Below, in pieces: positions 6,307-13,207 of a stretch of DNA of 14,134 nucleotides. The stretch comes from Coriobacteriaceae bacterium (GTDB lineage Bacteria; Actinomycetota; Coriobacteriia; Coriobacteriales; UBA8131). The DNA lies in contig JAAYYH010000004.1 of the NCBI GenBank assembly GCA_012515495.1, forward strand, positions 1 to 14,134, in the 5' to 3' direction. The stretch's first letter is position 1. Each line of letters starts with the position of its first letter. The notes beneath the pieces are model-generated. The model saw only the letters and a list, made by a program, of their open reading frames with translations, searched no databases and was not told the DNA's origin. Made by a program: the position numbers and the translations under genes.

Positions 6307-8040
6307 ATGGAAGATAAGTGGGATAAGGCGCAACAGGGAGTGTCCCGTAGAACGTTCTTGCGGGTAGCTGCGGCCGGTGCGGTTGGAGCGGCAGCAGCCG
6401 GAGCATTGAGCGCCTGTTCGCCGGCAGGTGGAGGTTCTACTGGTGGCGGTACTACCGGCGGAGGTTCTGCCGGTGGAGGCACTGCGACACCGAGTGGTCC
6501 ATCCAAGGAACTGATCAAAGGCCTGCCTGCGATTGAGCAGATCAAGGCCGAGGAAACACTGGATTGCGATGTATTGGTTATTGGTGGCGGAGCGTCGGGT
6601 TGTTGCACGGCACTACGCGCAGCCGAAGAGGGAGCCAAGGTCATACTCGTCGAGAAGATGTCGGTGCTTGGAGGTTGTTACAACCTGTCTTGGGCAAGTT
6701 GCACAGTCAACTCAAAGTATGCCCCCAAAGACGACCCAACTTTTGGGATCGCCGATCCAGACGCTCACATTGCAGACTGGGTTGCCGACTCGCACTGGCG
6801 TGTCGACGCGGCAGCTATCCGTCAGTTGCTGATGAGCTCAGGCGAGGCATATGATTGGCTTGTGGATAACTATGGCCTGCAGCTGATTCCCTTGGGTTGG
6901 GGTAACGGATTCATGATGCTGCCAGATTATGCTGGGCGTCCGGGCTTCTGGCTGGAGCATGTCACAGCGGCTACAGAAGGCAAAGGCGGCAAGTTGCTGC
7001 TTGAGCATACAGCGAAGAGCTTGGTGAAGACCGGTGACGCGGTAACCGGTGCTATCGTGGCTGACAGTAAAGGCAAAGGTATACAGATCAATGCCAAGGC
7101 GGTTTCAATTGCAACTGGAGGCTATGGCGGAAACTACGATCTGGTGTTATCCGCCTCTGGTTTTGGCGGTGTCAACGGCGGTCTTACCCAAAACGTCGGC
7201 GAAGGTTTAGCGATGGCTTGGGATGCCGGCGCTTGGATACCGGACAACTTTGGTGGTCTGATGTTGCACCAGACGCTGGCTCGAGCCACAAACGACCTGA
7301 TGCCGGTCTTCGATCCGCTACCGGCTAAGTATCCGATGATGGTTGGCTATCTGCCCATGTTGCTCAATGTCGGCGCCAAAGGAACCCGTTTCCGTGATGA
7401 GTCCCTCGTACTGGCAGCTGTTCCCGCTGCTTATTCGGGAGCTTATCAGGGACCGTTCCACTACGTTATCCTCTCCAAGAAGATCATTGACGCCCTTGAG
7501 GCTGGTGGACTTGCCGGTATTGGCCAGATGGCACAACCAGGTATGCCGCCCGAATTCCAGCCACCAGATTACACACCCGAGACTCCATGGGCTGGTGTCT
7601 ATGACGTCTTGGACAAGGCTGTCGAGGTTGGCGCTGCCTTCAAGGGAGAGACTCCCGAAGAACTGGCAGCAAATGCCGGTATGGACGTGGGCATCTTCTC
7701 CGAGACCTACGCCAATTACCTCAAGTTCACTGCCGAAAAGAAAGATGCTCAGTTCAACAAGGCGGCGGAGTTCTTGTTGGATTATGGCCAAGACGGACCG
7801 CTTTACGCGATTACCACCGAACAGAACAACCTCTGCACCTGGGGAGGTATCCAGACTTCCGTCAAATATGAGCCGCTCAAAGATGATCGTACCCCCGTTC
7901 CCGGCCTGTATGCGGCCGGAGTAGAAGCAGCGTCCAATCTCTTCAACGACACGTATGTTGGTGACGGCATCGGTCTTGCGAACACGGTGACATCAGGCTA
8001 TCTCTGTGGTAAGGCCATGGCAGATTACGTCAAGGGCTAA
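6307..8040 (+). CDS. Tat-exported lipoprotein FAD-dependent oxidoreductase (fumarate-reductase-like flavoprotein), substrate unknown
   Basis: This 577-residue protein starts at the ATG at 6307, preceded by AGGAGG with a seven-base gap; an upstream in-frame ATG at 6262 lies in a hairpin loop and lacks a ribosome site. SRRTFLR (13-19) is a classical twin-arginine motif and LSAC (34-37) a lipobox, so the mature protein is probably a lipid-anchored enzyme outside the membrane. A Gly-rich spacer (41-60) precedes the FAD-binding fold: VLVIGGGASG (89-98) with the acidic residue after the second strand (VEK, 115-117). The fumarate-reductase-like domain is continuous to the C-terminal FAD motif near 532-560 (GLYAAGVEAASN). 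GTRFRDES (359-366) keeps the conserved loop arginine. The expected active-site His before TxGG is Cys510 (NLCTWGGI), and the region that carries the substrate Arg in fumarate reductases reads NDTYVGDGIG. It is therefore probably not a fumarate reductase; an electron-accepting organic substrate is inferred. No haem domain or membrane partner is adjacent. Confidence 0.93.
   Translation: MEDKWDKAQQGVSRRTFLRVAAAGAVGAAAAGALSACSPAGGGSTGGGTTGGGSAGGGTATPSGPSKELIKGLPAIEQIKAEETLDCDVLVIGGGASGCCTALRAAEEGAKVILVEKMSVLGGCYNLSWASCTVNSKYAPKDDPTFGIADPDAHIADWVADSHWRVDAAAIRQLLMSSGEAYDWLVDNYGLQLIPLGWGNGFMMLPDYAGRPGFWLEHVTAATEGKGGKLLLEHTAKSLVKTGDAVTGAIVADSKGKGIQINAKAVSIATGGYGGNYDLVLSASGFGGVNGGLTQNVGEGLAMAWDAGAWIPDNFGGLMLHQTLARATNDLMPVFDPLPAKYPMMVGYLPMLLNVGAKGTRFRDESLVLAAVPAAYSGAYQGPFHYVILSKKIIDALEAGGLAGIGQMAQPGMPPEFQPPDYTPETPWAGVYDVLDKAVEVGAAFKGETPEELAANAGMDVGIFSETYANYLKFTAEKKDAQFNKAAEFLLDYGQDGPLYAITTEQNNLCTWGGIQTSVKYEPLKDDRTPVPGLYAAGVEAASNLFNDTYVGDGIGLANTVTSGYLCGKAMADYVKG
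6427..6486 (+). repeat. Four degenerate 15-bp repeats encoding a Gly-rich spacer
   Basis: Four tandem 15-bp units encode GGGST, GGGTT, GGGSA and GGGTA. The units differ at several third positions but also at second-half codons. They form the flexible linker between the lipid-anchored cysteine and the FAD domain. Copy number could vary between strains. Confidence 0.8.
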
Positions 8041-8107
8041 GCTGATATAAGCTGAGCCTGACATGAGTGGACAACGAGGTTAGCATTGAGATAGATGTGT
8101 GGGACCG

Positions 8108-8140
8108 GATGGCCCCGCCCCGATGTGGGGTGGGGCCATC
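8108..8140. terminator. Strong GC-rich hairpin between convergent genes, candidate bidirectional terminator
   Basis: A 14-pair stem (GATGGCCCCGCCCC with GGGGTGGGGCCATC, one G-T pair) closes a five-base loop. It sits between the 3' ends of the flavoprotein gene (stop at 8040) and the ZIP gene (stop at 8158). Neither strand has a U run after the stem, so it may act with Rho, as a pause, or as a 3'-end stabiliser. The remaining bases of this 117-bp spacer show nothing else. Confidence 0.55.
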
Positions 8141-8157
8141 GTCATAAGTCTCTGCTG

Positions 8158-8955
8158 TCAGCCCAGTGCGACATCTAATATCATCATGATCACAAAACCG
8201 GCAAGCACACCAAATGTGCCCGGATGTGAGTGCTCGCCAAGGTGAGCCTCGGGGATAAGCTCTTCAACCACAACATAGAGCATGGCACCGGCCGCGAAGC
8301 AGAGCAGCCAGGGCATCGCCGGCAAGATGAACGCGGCTGCGAGTATGGCCAAGATGCCAAAGATCGGTTCCATGATGCCGGATACCAGACCAAGACCAAA
8401 GGCCTTACTCCGGCTCAAACCCTCCTGCCGCAGGGGCAATGTGATGGCAGCACCCTCCGGGAAGTTCTGGATGCCAATACCGATGGCCAAAGCAATAGCA
8501 GAAGCCATGAAAGCGGGTTCACCAGGGTTTTGCAGAGCAAGCGCGAACGACAACCCAACTGCCAGACCTTCGGGAATGTTGTGCAGCGTAACCGAGAGGA
8601 AGAGCAGCGTTGAGCGTCGTAGCGAGGAAGATGGTCCCTCGGCCTGCTTTAACGAGGGGTGGATATGAGGGATAAGATTGTCCAGCAGAAAGAGGAAGGC
8701 GATACCTAGGATCACGCCGCCGGCAGCAGGTATCCAGCCAACCTGACCAGCAGCCTCTGCCTCTTCGATTGCGGGTATTATCAGGCTCCAGACAGATGCA
8801 GCAATCATCACCCCTGCTGCGAAACCGAGGAAGACCCGCTGCATGACACCACTACTGTCTGAAGGTTTTTTGAAGAAAACAACCGTTGCAGCTCCAAGAC
8901 TGGTCATCAAGAAGATGAAGAGAAGACCGCCGCTCACCAAGAATATATCCTGCAT
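8158..8955 (-). CDS. ZIP-family divalent metal transporter (GufA-like)
   Basis: This 265-residue integral membrane protein takes up zinc, iron or manganese-type divalent cations. It has about eight hydrophobic helices. The metal-path motifs are HNIPEG (125-130) in the fourth helix and QNFPEG (163-168) in the fifth, with further acidic residues at ME (195-196) and EELIPEAH (231-238). A short His-containing loop (PHIHP, 96-100) follows the third helix. I chose the ATG at 8955, which has GGAG (8964-8961) five bases upstream. The frame extends back to a TTG at 9018 without a ribosome site, and the added residues are not hydrophobic as the family's first helix is. The gene stands alone, convergent with the flavoprotein and divergent from the helicase. 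The exact metal cannot be read from sequence. In the 209-bp upstream spacer I see no recognisable metal-repressor box. Confidence 0.92.
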   Translation of the reverse strand: MQDIFLVSGGLLFIFLMTSLGAATVVFFKKPSDSSGVMQRVFLGFAAGVMIAASVWSLIIPAIEEAEAAGQVGWIPAAGGVILGIAFLFLLDNLIPHIHPSLKQAEGPSSSLRRSTLLFLSVTLHNIPEGLAVGLSFALALQNPGEPAFMASAIALAIGIGIQNFPEGAAITLPLRQEGLSRSKAFGLGLVSGIMEPIFGILAILAAAFILPAMPWLLCFAAGAMLYVVVEELIPEAHLGEHSHPGTFGVLAGFVIMMILDVALG

Positions 8956-9108
8956 ATTCACTCCATACTTGTGTTCTTTTGCACAAATCACAAACAAGTT
9001 TACCCTTGAGCTGGTCAAATGACACCAAAACCATCATAATGTAGCAACGCTTAACACGAAATTCTTTCTTTGCATCACTCCTCTGTGCCATTGAAGCTGC
9101 TCATGTAA

Positions 9109-9124
9109 AGCGCACGGATGCGCT
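9109..9124 (+). other. Short hairpin in the helicase leader
   Basis: AGCGC-ACGGAT-GCGCT is a perfect five-pair stem about 40 bases before the helicase start codon. DEAD-box genes of the cold-shock type often have structured leaders, so it may be regulatory, but a short stem like this can be chance. The remaining spacer 8956-9164 shows no gene. Confidence 0.25.
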
Positions 9125-9164
9125 GCTTCTTGCTGCACATTAAGTAACTATCGTATGGAGAATA

Positions 9165-10400
9165 ATGGAAAAAACCTTTAAGGACCTCGGTCTGTCCGAG
9201 GCAACCCTACGCGCTGTCGCGCGCCTGGGTTACGAGAACCCGACGCCAGTGCAAGCTGAGGCAATCCCTCTTGCTATGGAGGGACGCGACGTTGTCGCAG
9301 CCGCAAAAACCGGAACCGGTAAGACTGCTGCCTTCGTGCTACCGCTTATCGACCGCATCAAGCGCTCAAAGAACGGTAATTCACCGTCTATCCTGATCAT
9401 CACTCCCACCAGGGAGCTTGCCTGTCAGATCGAATCGGTCTGCTCAGCCTTGGGCAGAAGCACAGGGCACCGAGTGACAACAGTGATCGGTGGCATGTCC
9501 TACGCGCCGCAGCTCAAGGCTCTGAAGCGCGGCATCGACATACTCATCGCCACGCCGGGACGTCTCAAGGACCTGATCGATCGTCGCGCTGTGAGCGTGG
9601 CCAATATCGAGGCGCTTGTCCTTGATGAGGCTGACTTCATGTTTGACATGGGCTTTTGGCAAACCGTCAGGGACATCATCGCCTTGACTCCTGCCAGCAG
9701 GCAAACCCTGCTGTTCTCGGCAACCATTGACCGCAATGTCGCCAAGACCGTTGATAACATCCTCAGGAACCCGGCCTATGTCGAGGTTGCCCATAGGGGC
9801 GAGACAGCCGATATGGTTGATCAGTTCATCGTCCCGGTTGCGCAGATGGAGAAGCACGACCTGCTCTGCTCGATCCTGGAATCACGCGGTAGCGAGCGCA
9901 TCATCGTATTCGCCCGCACCAAGAGCCGTACAGATAGATGCGCAAAGCAACTCTGTGGCGCCGGCTATGATGCAGAGGCTATCCACTCAGGCAAGTCGCA
10001 GGCACAAAGAAAGCGCGCGCTGGAGAACTTTACGCGCGGCAAGACAGATATCCTAGTGGCTACCGATGTGCTGGCTAGAGGTATCGATGTTTCCGGTGTC
10101 GATTACATCGTCAACTTCGATCTGCCCGATTGTCCCGAGGATTACGTACATCGTATCGGCCGTACCGGTCGTGCCGGCAAAGCCGGAGACGCGATCTCCT
10201 TTGTCAGCCATGAGTCCCGTGACGCCCTGCGCAGCATTGAGAAGCTGGTTGGCATGAAGATCCCCGCCTTCAAGACTGTGGGCTTCACTCCCAAGGAAGT
10301 AGTCAACATCTCAGCAAAGCCAAGATCGAGCAGTAAGCGTCGACCCAATATCGGTCCCTCAACGCGCCAGGGGGGGACAACGCCGTGCCTGGTAAGCTAG
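9165..10400 (+). CDS. DEAD-box ATP-dependent RNA helicase (RhlE-like)
   Basis: This 411-residue cytoplasmic helicase remodels structured RNA, typically in ribosome assembly, mRNA decay or cold adaptation. All family motifs are present in order: Q motif (F5 to PTPVQ, 26-30), motif I AKTGTGKT (47-54), PTRELA (81-86), GG (109-110), TPGR (130-133), DEAD (154-157), SAT (185-187), VFARTKS (248-254), VLVATDVLARGIDV (296-309, split here by numbering only) and HRIGRTGRAG (329-338). The residue after DEAD is Phe where RhlE proteins usually have Arg. A short basic tail (386-403) follows the core. The ATG at 9165 has GGAG upstream with a four-base gap. A run of seven G at 10370-10376 lies in the last codons; one G fewer would change the end from TTPCLVS to QRRAW. 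The more basic alternative is closer to usual RhlE tails, so a sequencing slip or real length variation is possible. A terminator-like structure follows. Confidence 0.95.
   Translation: MEKTFKDLGLSEATLRAVARLGYENPTPVQAEAIPLAMEGRDVVAAAKTGTGKTAAFVLPLIDRIKRSKNGNSPSILIITPTRELACQIESVCSALGRSTGHRVTTVIGGMSYAPQLKALKRGIDILIATPGRLKDLIDRRAVSVANIEALVLDEADFMFDMGFWQTVRDIIALTPASRQTLLFSATIDRNVAKTVDNILRNPAYVEVAHRGETADMVDQFIVPVAQMEKHDLLCSILESRGSERIIVFARTKSRTDRCAKQLCGAGYDAEAIHSGKSQAQRKRALENFTRGKTDILVATDVLARGIDVSGVDYIVNFDLPDCPEDYVHRIGRTGRAGKAGDAISFVSHESRDALRSIEKLVGMKIPAFKTVGFTPKEVVNISAKPRSSSKRRPNIGPSTRQGGTTPCLVS
10370..10376 (+). repeat. Homopolymer run of seven G near the 3' end of the helicase gene
   Basis: Seven consecutive G bases lie ten codons before the stop. 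With seven G the frame ends at the TAG at 10398-10400; with six it would end at the TAA at 10393-10395 with a QRRAW terminus. Such runs are prone to replication slippage and to sequencing or assembly error. Confidence 0.9.
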
Positions 10401-10448
10401 TGCTGATTCCCCATTTTCATCCCGTAGCATTAATGGCTGCAACATAGG

Positions 10449-10498
10449 GCTGCCTCAGGTTTAATCTGAGTGCAGCTCTCCCTTTTGGCAGTTTTTTT
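10449..10498 (+). terminator. Intrinsic terminator region downstream of the DEAD-box helicase
   Basis: GCTGCCTCAG pairs with CTGAG-T-GCAGC around a seven-base loop, forming ten pairs with one bulged T. It is followed by CTCTCCCTTTT and, after GGCAG, by seven T (10492-10498). The first CTGCC (10450-10454) can also pair with the GGCAG next to the T run, an alternative closing stem. The T run overlaps the stop codon of the convergent glycosylase gene. The spacer from 10401 holds nothing else I can support. Confidence 0.65.
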
Positions 10499-11156
10499 AC
10501 TTATCAGATTTAGCTTTGACTGCTGGATCACTCAGGTGATTGGTGGCTCCACCGGCAATCGCCCAAAGATAGAGGCTGGCGACAGTGGCATACGGAGAAT
10601 AACGCCGCTTGTACTTGGCAAAGAGTGCCGGCGTGATCTTGCGATGGCGATACAACATACGCAGTCCCCGCTGGATCGCCAAATCGCCCCAGCTCATGAT
10701 GTTCATACGTTGCATGGAAAACGTCAAAAGCATCTCGGCGGTCCACACACCAATACCCCTGATCTGAACCAGTTGGTCACAGACCTCTTGATCCGAGAGT
10801 TGATGCAGGTTCTCAAGATCCAGCTCGCCACTGGCAACCAGTTCGGCGACCTCCCTGATGTAGACAGCCTTCCTCATCGTCATGCCGCAGGCCTGCAGAG
10901 ACTCGACAGAGGCAGCGCTGATAGTCTCGGGGGATACGATTCCCAGCAACTCCCGCATCCTGCCCCAGACGGTTGCGTTGGCCTTGGCCGAGATCTGCTG
11001 CGCAACGATGGATGAGACCAGTGCCGTGAACAGATCCGGAGTAACAGATCGTTCGATGTGCCCAATCTGATCGATGACCGCACCCAAACTGGCATCGCGG
11101 GACTTAAGCCACTCGACTTCTACTGATCCGTATTGGAAGAACTGCAACTGTGTCAT
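10497..11156 (-). CDS. DNA-3-methyladenine glycosylase of the AlkA / HhH-GPD family
   Basis: This 219-residue base-excision repair enzyme removes alkylated purines from DNA, leaving an abasic site. The helix-hairpin-helix is LVQIRGIGVWTAEM (129-142), which binds the DNA backbone. Asp158 in SWGDLAIQRG is placed as the catalytic aspartate of AlkA-like enzymes. FTALVSSIVAQQISAKAN (43-60) is the conserved early helix region. There is no C-terminal Fe-S cysteine cluster, which argues against MutY or endonuclease III. It lacks the extra N-terminal beta domain of E. coli AlkA (282 residues) and matches the short bacterial MAG2 type. The ATG at 11156 is preceded by AAGG with a seven-base gap. It is convergent with the helicase and divergent from the ABC exporter. 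No adaptive-response regulator (Ada) is adjacent. Confidence 0.9.
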   Translation of the reverse strand: MTQLQFFQYGSVEVEWLKSRDASLGAVIDQIGHIERSVTPDLFTALVSSIVAQQISAKANATVWGRMRELLGIVSPETISAASVESLQACGMTMRKAVYIREVAELVASGELDLENLHQLSDQEVCDQLVQIRGIGVWTAEMLLTFSMQRMNIMSWGDLAIQRGLRMLYRHRKITPALFAKYKRRYSPYATVASLYLWAIAGGATNHLSDPAVKAKSDK

Positions 11157-11178
11157 ATTGTTACCTTGCAGGTGCGGT

Positions 11179-11184
11179 TATAAT
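11179..11184 (+). promoter_or_regulatory. Candidate -10 for the ABC exporter gene
   Basis: A perfect TATAAT lies in the divergent spacer with the glycosylase gene. The best -35-like hexamer, TTGTTA (11158-11163), is only 15 bases upstream, so the pair is imperfect. A start near 11190 would leave a leader of about 140 bases. The reverse strand here also reads TTATAA, so the glycosylase promoter may overlap. Confidence 0.4.
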
Positions 11185-11318
11185 CGTAAGCAGACTACAT
11201 TCTATCAGGTGCTGATTTTAGCTGTTGAACGCTTACAGCGCATTAATCCAACCGAGCTGGCTGTCAAGTAGGCCGGGTAACGCTTTAGCAGATATGAGAC
11301 AGTACTACCAGGACACTC

Positions 11319-11323
11319 AGGAG
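11319..11323 (+). promoter_or_regulatory. Ribosome binding site that decides the ABC exporter start
   Basis: AGGAG lies six bases before an in-frame GTG at 11330. The alternative in-frame starts, TTG at 11225 and ATG at 11294, have no comparable site. This favours the shorter protein beginning just before the cytoplasmic Lys/Glu-rich leader of the first helix. Confidence 0.6.
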
Positions 11324-11329
11324 CAGTTT

Positions 11330-13150
11330 GTGACAGAAGAGAACAAAGAGCACAACAAGGAAGCAGCTAGAAAGCCTTCCACTACTTTTCGTACGCTTGT
11401 CTACTATTGGCGCGTCACGGCAACACAGTGGCCGATGTTCCTGGTGTCTATACTGGCTACTCTGGGATTTGTGTTCTTCCTCTCATTCGCCAACCCGTAT
11501 GTGGTGGCACAGGTAATCGATCGTATCAGTGCCGAGCCTGTCTCGTCAGACCAGATATTACCGGTGTTTGGTCCTTACATCCTGATGCTCATCGGTGCTA
11601 ATGTCTTTGGCCAATTCGCCAGCAAGTTGCAGGATTATACTGTTTGGAAGTTGGAGATACGTGCTAATTACGCCTTGGCAACCAACGCTTTTGACACGCT
11701 CTCCAACCAATCGATGACGTTTCACTCCAATCGCTTTGGCGGTTCGCTGGTGAGTCAGACCCAAAAATTCATCAATGGCTACTCAACGCTGTTGGAATCC
11801 TTGATCTATGCGATTATCCCCATCATCAGCACTGCAGTCTTCACCATCTCGCTTCTGGCCTCAACGGTTCCCTTGTTCGTGGTGATCTTGGTTGTCCTGT
11901 TGATCATCTACGTCATTGTCGCGTATCTGATGTACCGGCGTATCCTCTCGCTCAACTCTCAGGCTGCGGCTGCGCAAAACGCGCTTTCTGGTGAACTCTC
12001 CGACAGTATCACCAATATCCTCGCGGTCAAGACTTATGGACGCGAATCGTATGAACGCCAGCTCTTTGATACTGCCAATCGGGATGTCTTAGCAGCAGAC
12101 TCCCGACGCATGTGGGCTTCAACGCTACGCGGTGCTACAACCAGCCTCATTATCGTGATCATCATGATGCTGGTAGTCGTTTTCATTACCGGTGGCAACG
12201 CCTGGTTTGGAATCAGCGCAGGCACGCTGGTGATGATGTTCACCTACACCTATTCACTCACCATGCAGTTCAATCGCATCAGCATGACCTTCCAGCACAT
12301 CAATCGAGGTTTCGGTGACGCGCACGACATGACGCTGATCCTTGACGAGCCTACTCTCGTAGCCGACGTGCCCGGTGCTGATCAACTCGAGGTGACCAAC
12401 GGCGACATACGCTTCGAGGACGTCACCTTCTGGTATGCCGATGCTGCCGAGCAGGACAAGGTCTTTCGCGATTTTACGCTGCATATCCCGGCAGGTCAGC
12501 GCATTGGGTTGGTGGGTAGATCCGGCTCAGGTAAGACCACTCTAACAACGTTGCTGTTGCGCCTCTCTAACCTGCAGGAAGGTCGCATACTTATCGACGG
12601 CCAGGACATCTCGCAGATCACCCAGGTTAGTCTGCGCCAGCAGATAGCCTACGTTCCGCAGGAGCCACTGCTGTTCCATCGCAGTGTTCGCGACAACATC
12701 GCCTATGGCAAGCCGGATGCCAGTGAAGATGAGATTCGCGAAGCTGCGATCAAGGCCAATGCGCTGGAGTTCATCGAGGCTCTGCCGCAGGGCTTCGATA
12801 CCATCACTGGTGAGCGTGGAGTCAAGCTCAGTGGTGGCCAGCGTCAGCGTATCGCTATCGCCCGCGCGGTTCTAGCCGATGCCCCGCTCCTCGTACTGGA
12901 CGAGGCAACCTCGGCACTGGATTCAGAGAGCGAGAAGCTGATCCAGGATGCTCTGAATAACCTGATGGCTGGACGAACCTCCATCGTTGTGGCTCATCGT
13001 CTCTCGACGGTTGCCAGTCTGGATCGCATTATCGTGCTCAGCGAGGGTAGGATTGTTGAGGATGGCCCACACGCTCAACTGATCAGGTCAGACGGCGAAT
13101 ATGCTAAGCTCTGGAACCGGCAGACCGGTGCCTTCCTTATCGACGACTAG
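11330..13150 (+). CDS. ABC exporter half-transporter, fused membrane and ATPase domains
   Basis: With the GTG start the protein has 606 residues, the usual size for one half of an MsbA/LmrA-type exporter; two copies or a partner would form the working pump. The membrane domain (about 35-330) has hydrophobic segments near 36-60, 80-97, 160-200 and 268-305, consistent with the six-helix fold. The nucleotide-binding domain (about 357-600) has Walker A GRSGSGKTT (396-404), Q-loop Gln444, signature LSGGQRQR (500-507), Walker B LLVLDE (520-525) with catalytic Glu525, D-loop SALD (528-531) and switch His556. Thus both ATP-site halves look catalytically intact, which fits a homodimer. There is no N-terminal peptidase domain, so it is not a bacteriocin-processing type. 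Substrate cannot be predicted; lipid, drug or peptide export are the family options. It is a single gene, with no second half-transporter beside it. The frame extends 35 codons further upstream, so a longer start is possible. Confidence 0.92.
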   Translation: MTEENKEHNKEAARKPSTTFRTLVYYWRVTATQWPMFLVSILATLGFVFFLSFANPYVVAQVIDRISAEPVSSDQILPVFGPYILMLIGANVFGQFASKLQDYTVWKLEIRANYALATNAFDTLSNQSMTFHSNRFGGSLVSQTQKFINGYSTLLESLIYAIIPIISTAVFTISLLASTVPLFVVILVVLLIIYVIVAYLMYRRILSLNSQAAAAQNALSGELSDSITNILAVKTYGRESYERQLFDTANRDVLAADSRRMWASTLRGATTSLIIVIIMMLVVVFITGGNAWFGISAGTLVMMFTYTYSLTMQFNRISMTFQHINRGFGDAHDMTLILDEPTLVADVPGADQLEVTNGDIRFEDVTFWYADAAEQDKVFRDFTLHIPAGQRIGLVGRSGSGKTTLTTLLLRLSNLQEGRILIDGQDISQITQVSLRQQIAYVPQEPLLFHRSVRDNIAYGKPDASEDEIREAAIKANALEFIEALPQGFDTITGERGVKLSGGQRQRIAIARAVLADAPLLVLDEATSALDSESEKLIQDALNNLMAGRTSIVVAHRLSTVASLDRIIVLSEGRIVEDGPHAQLIRSDGEYAKLWNRQTGAFLIDD

Positions 13151-13207
13151 GGTAATGAACGAAGCTGCTGGCATTTGCTAACGAGCCTGTGGCAAACAGG
13201 ACTGCGA

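Noticed and set aside
6285..6644. Minus-strand Pro/Ala-rich frame opposite the flavoprotein start
   Set aside because: It is the antisense of the Gly-rich linker and Tat region; the Pro runs are the complement of Gly codons.
7318..7791. Minus-strand frame of 157 codons inside the flavoprotein gene
   Set aside because: Fully antisense to a conserved domain, no ribosome site.
8230..8668. Plus-strand frames opposite the ZIP transporter
   Set aside because: The minus strand encodes clear HNIPEG and QNFPEG motifs; the plus frames are hydrophilic shadows.
9444..9857. Minus-strand frame of 137 codons inside the helicase gene
   Set aside because: Antisense to conserved helicase motifs I to III.
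10470..11015. Plus-strand frame of 181 codons over the glycosylase gene
   Set aside because: It begins inside the terminator and is antisense to the HhH and catalytic Asp of the glycosylase; no ribosome site.
11330..13150. Possibility that the ABC exporter processes the Nif11-like protein
   Set aside because: The exporter has no N-terminal peptidase domain and lies more than 9 kb away with unrelated genes between.
13186..13200. CCTGT-GGCAA-ACAGG stem between the ABC exporter and CapA genes, considered as terminator
   Set aside because: Only five pairs and no T run on either strand; too weak to call.
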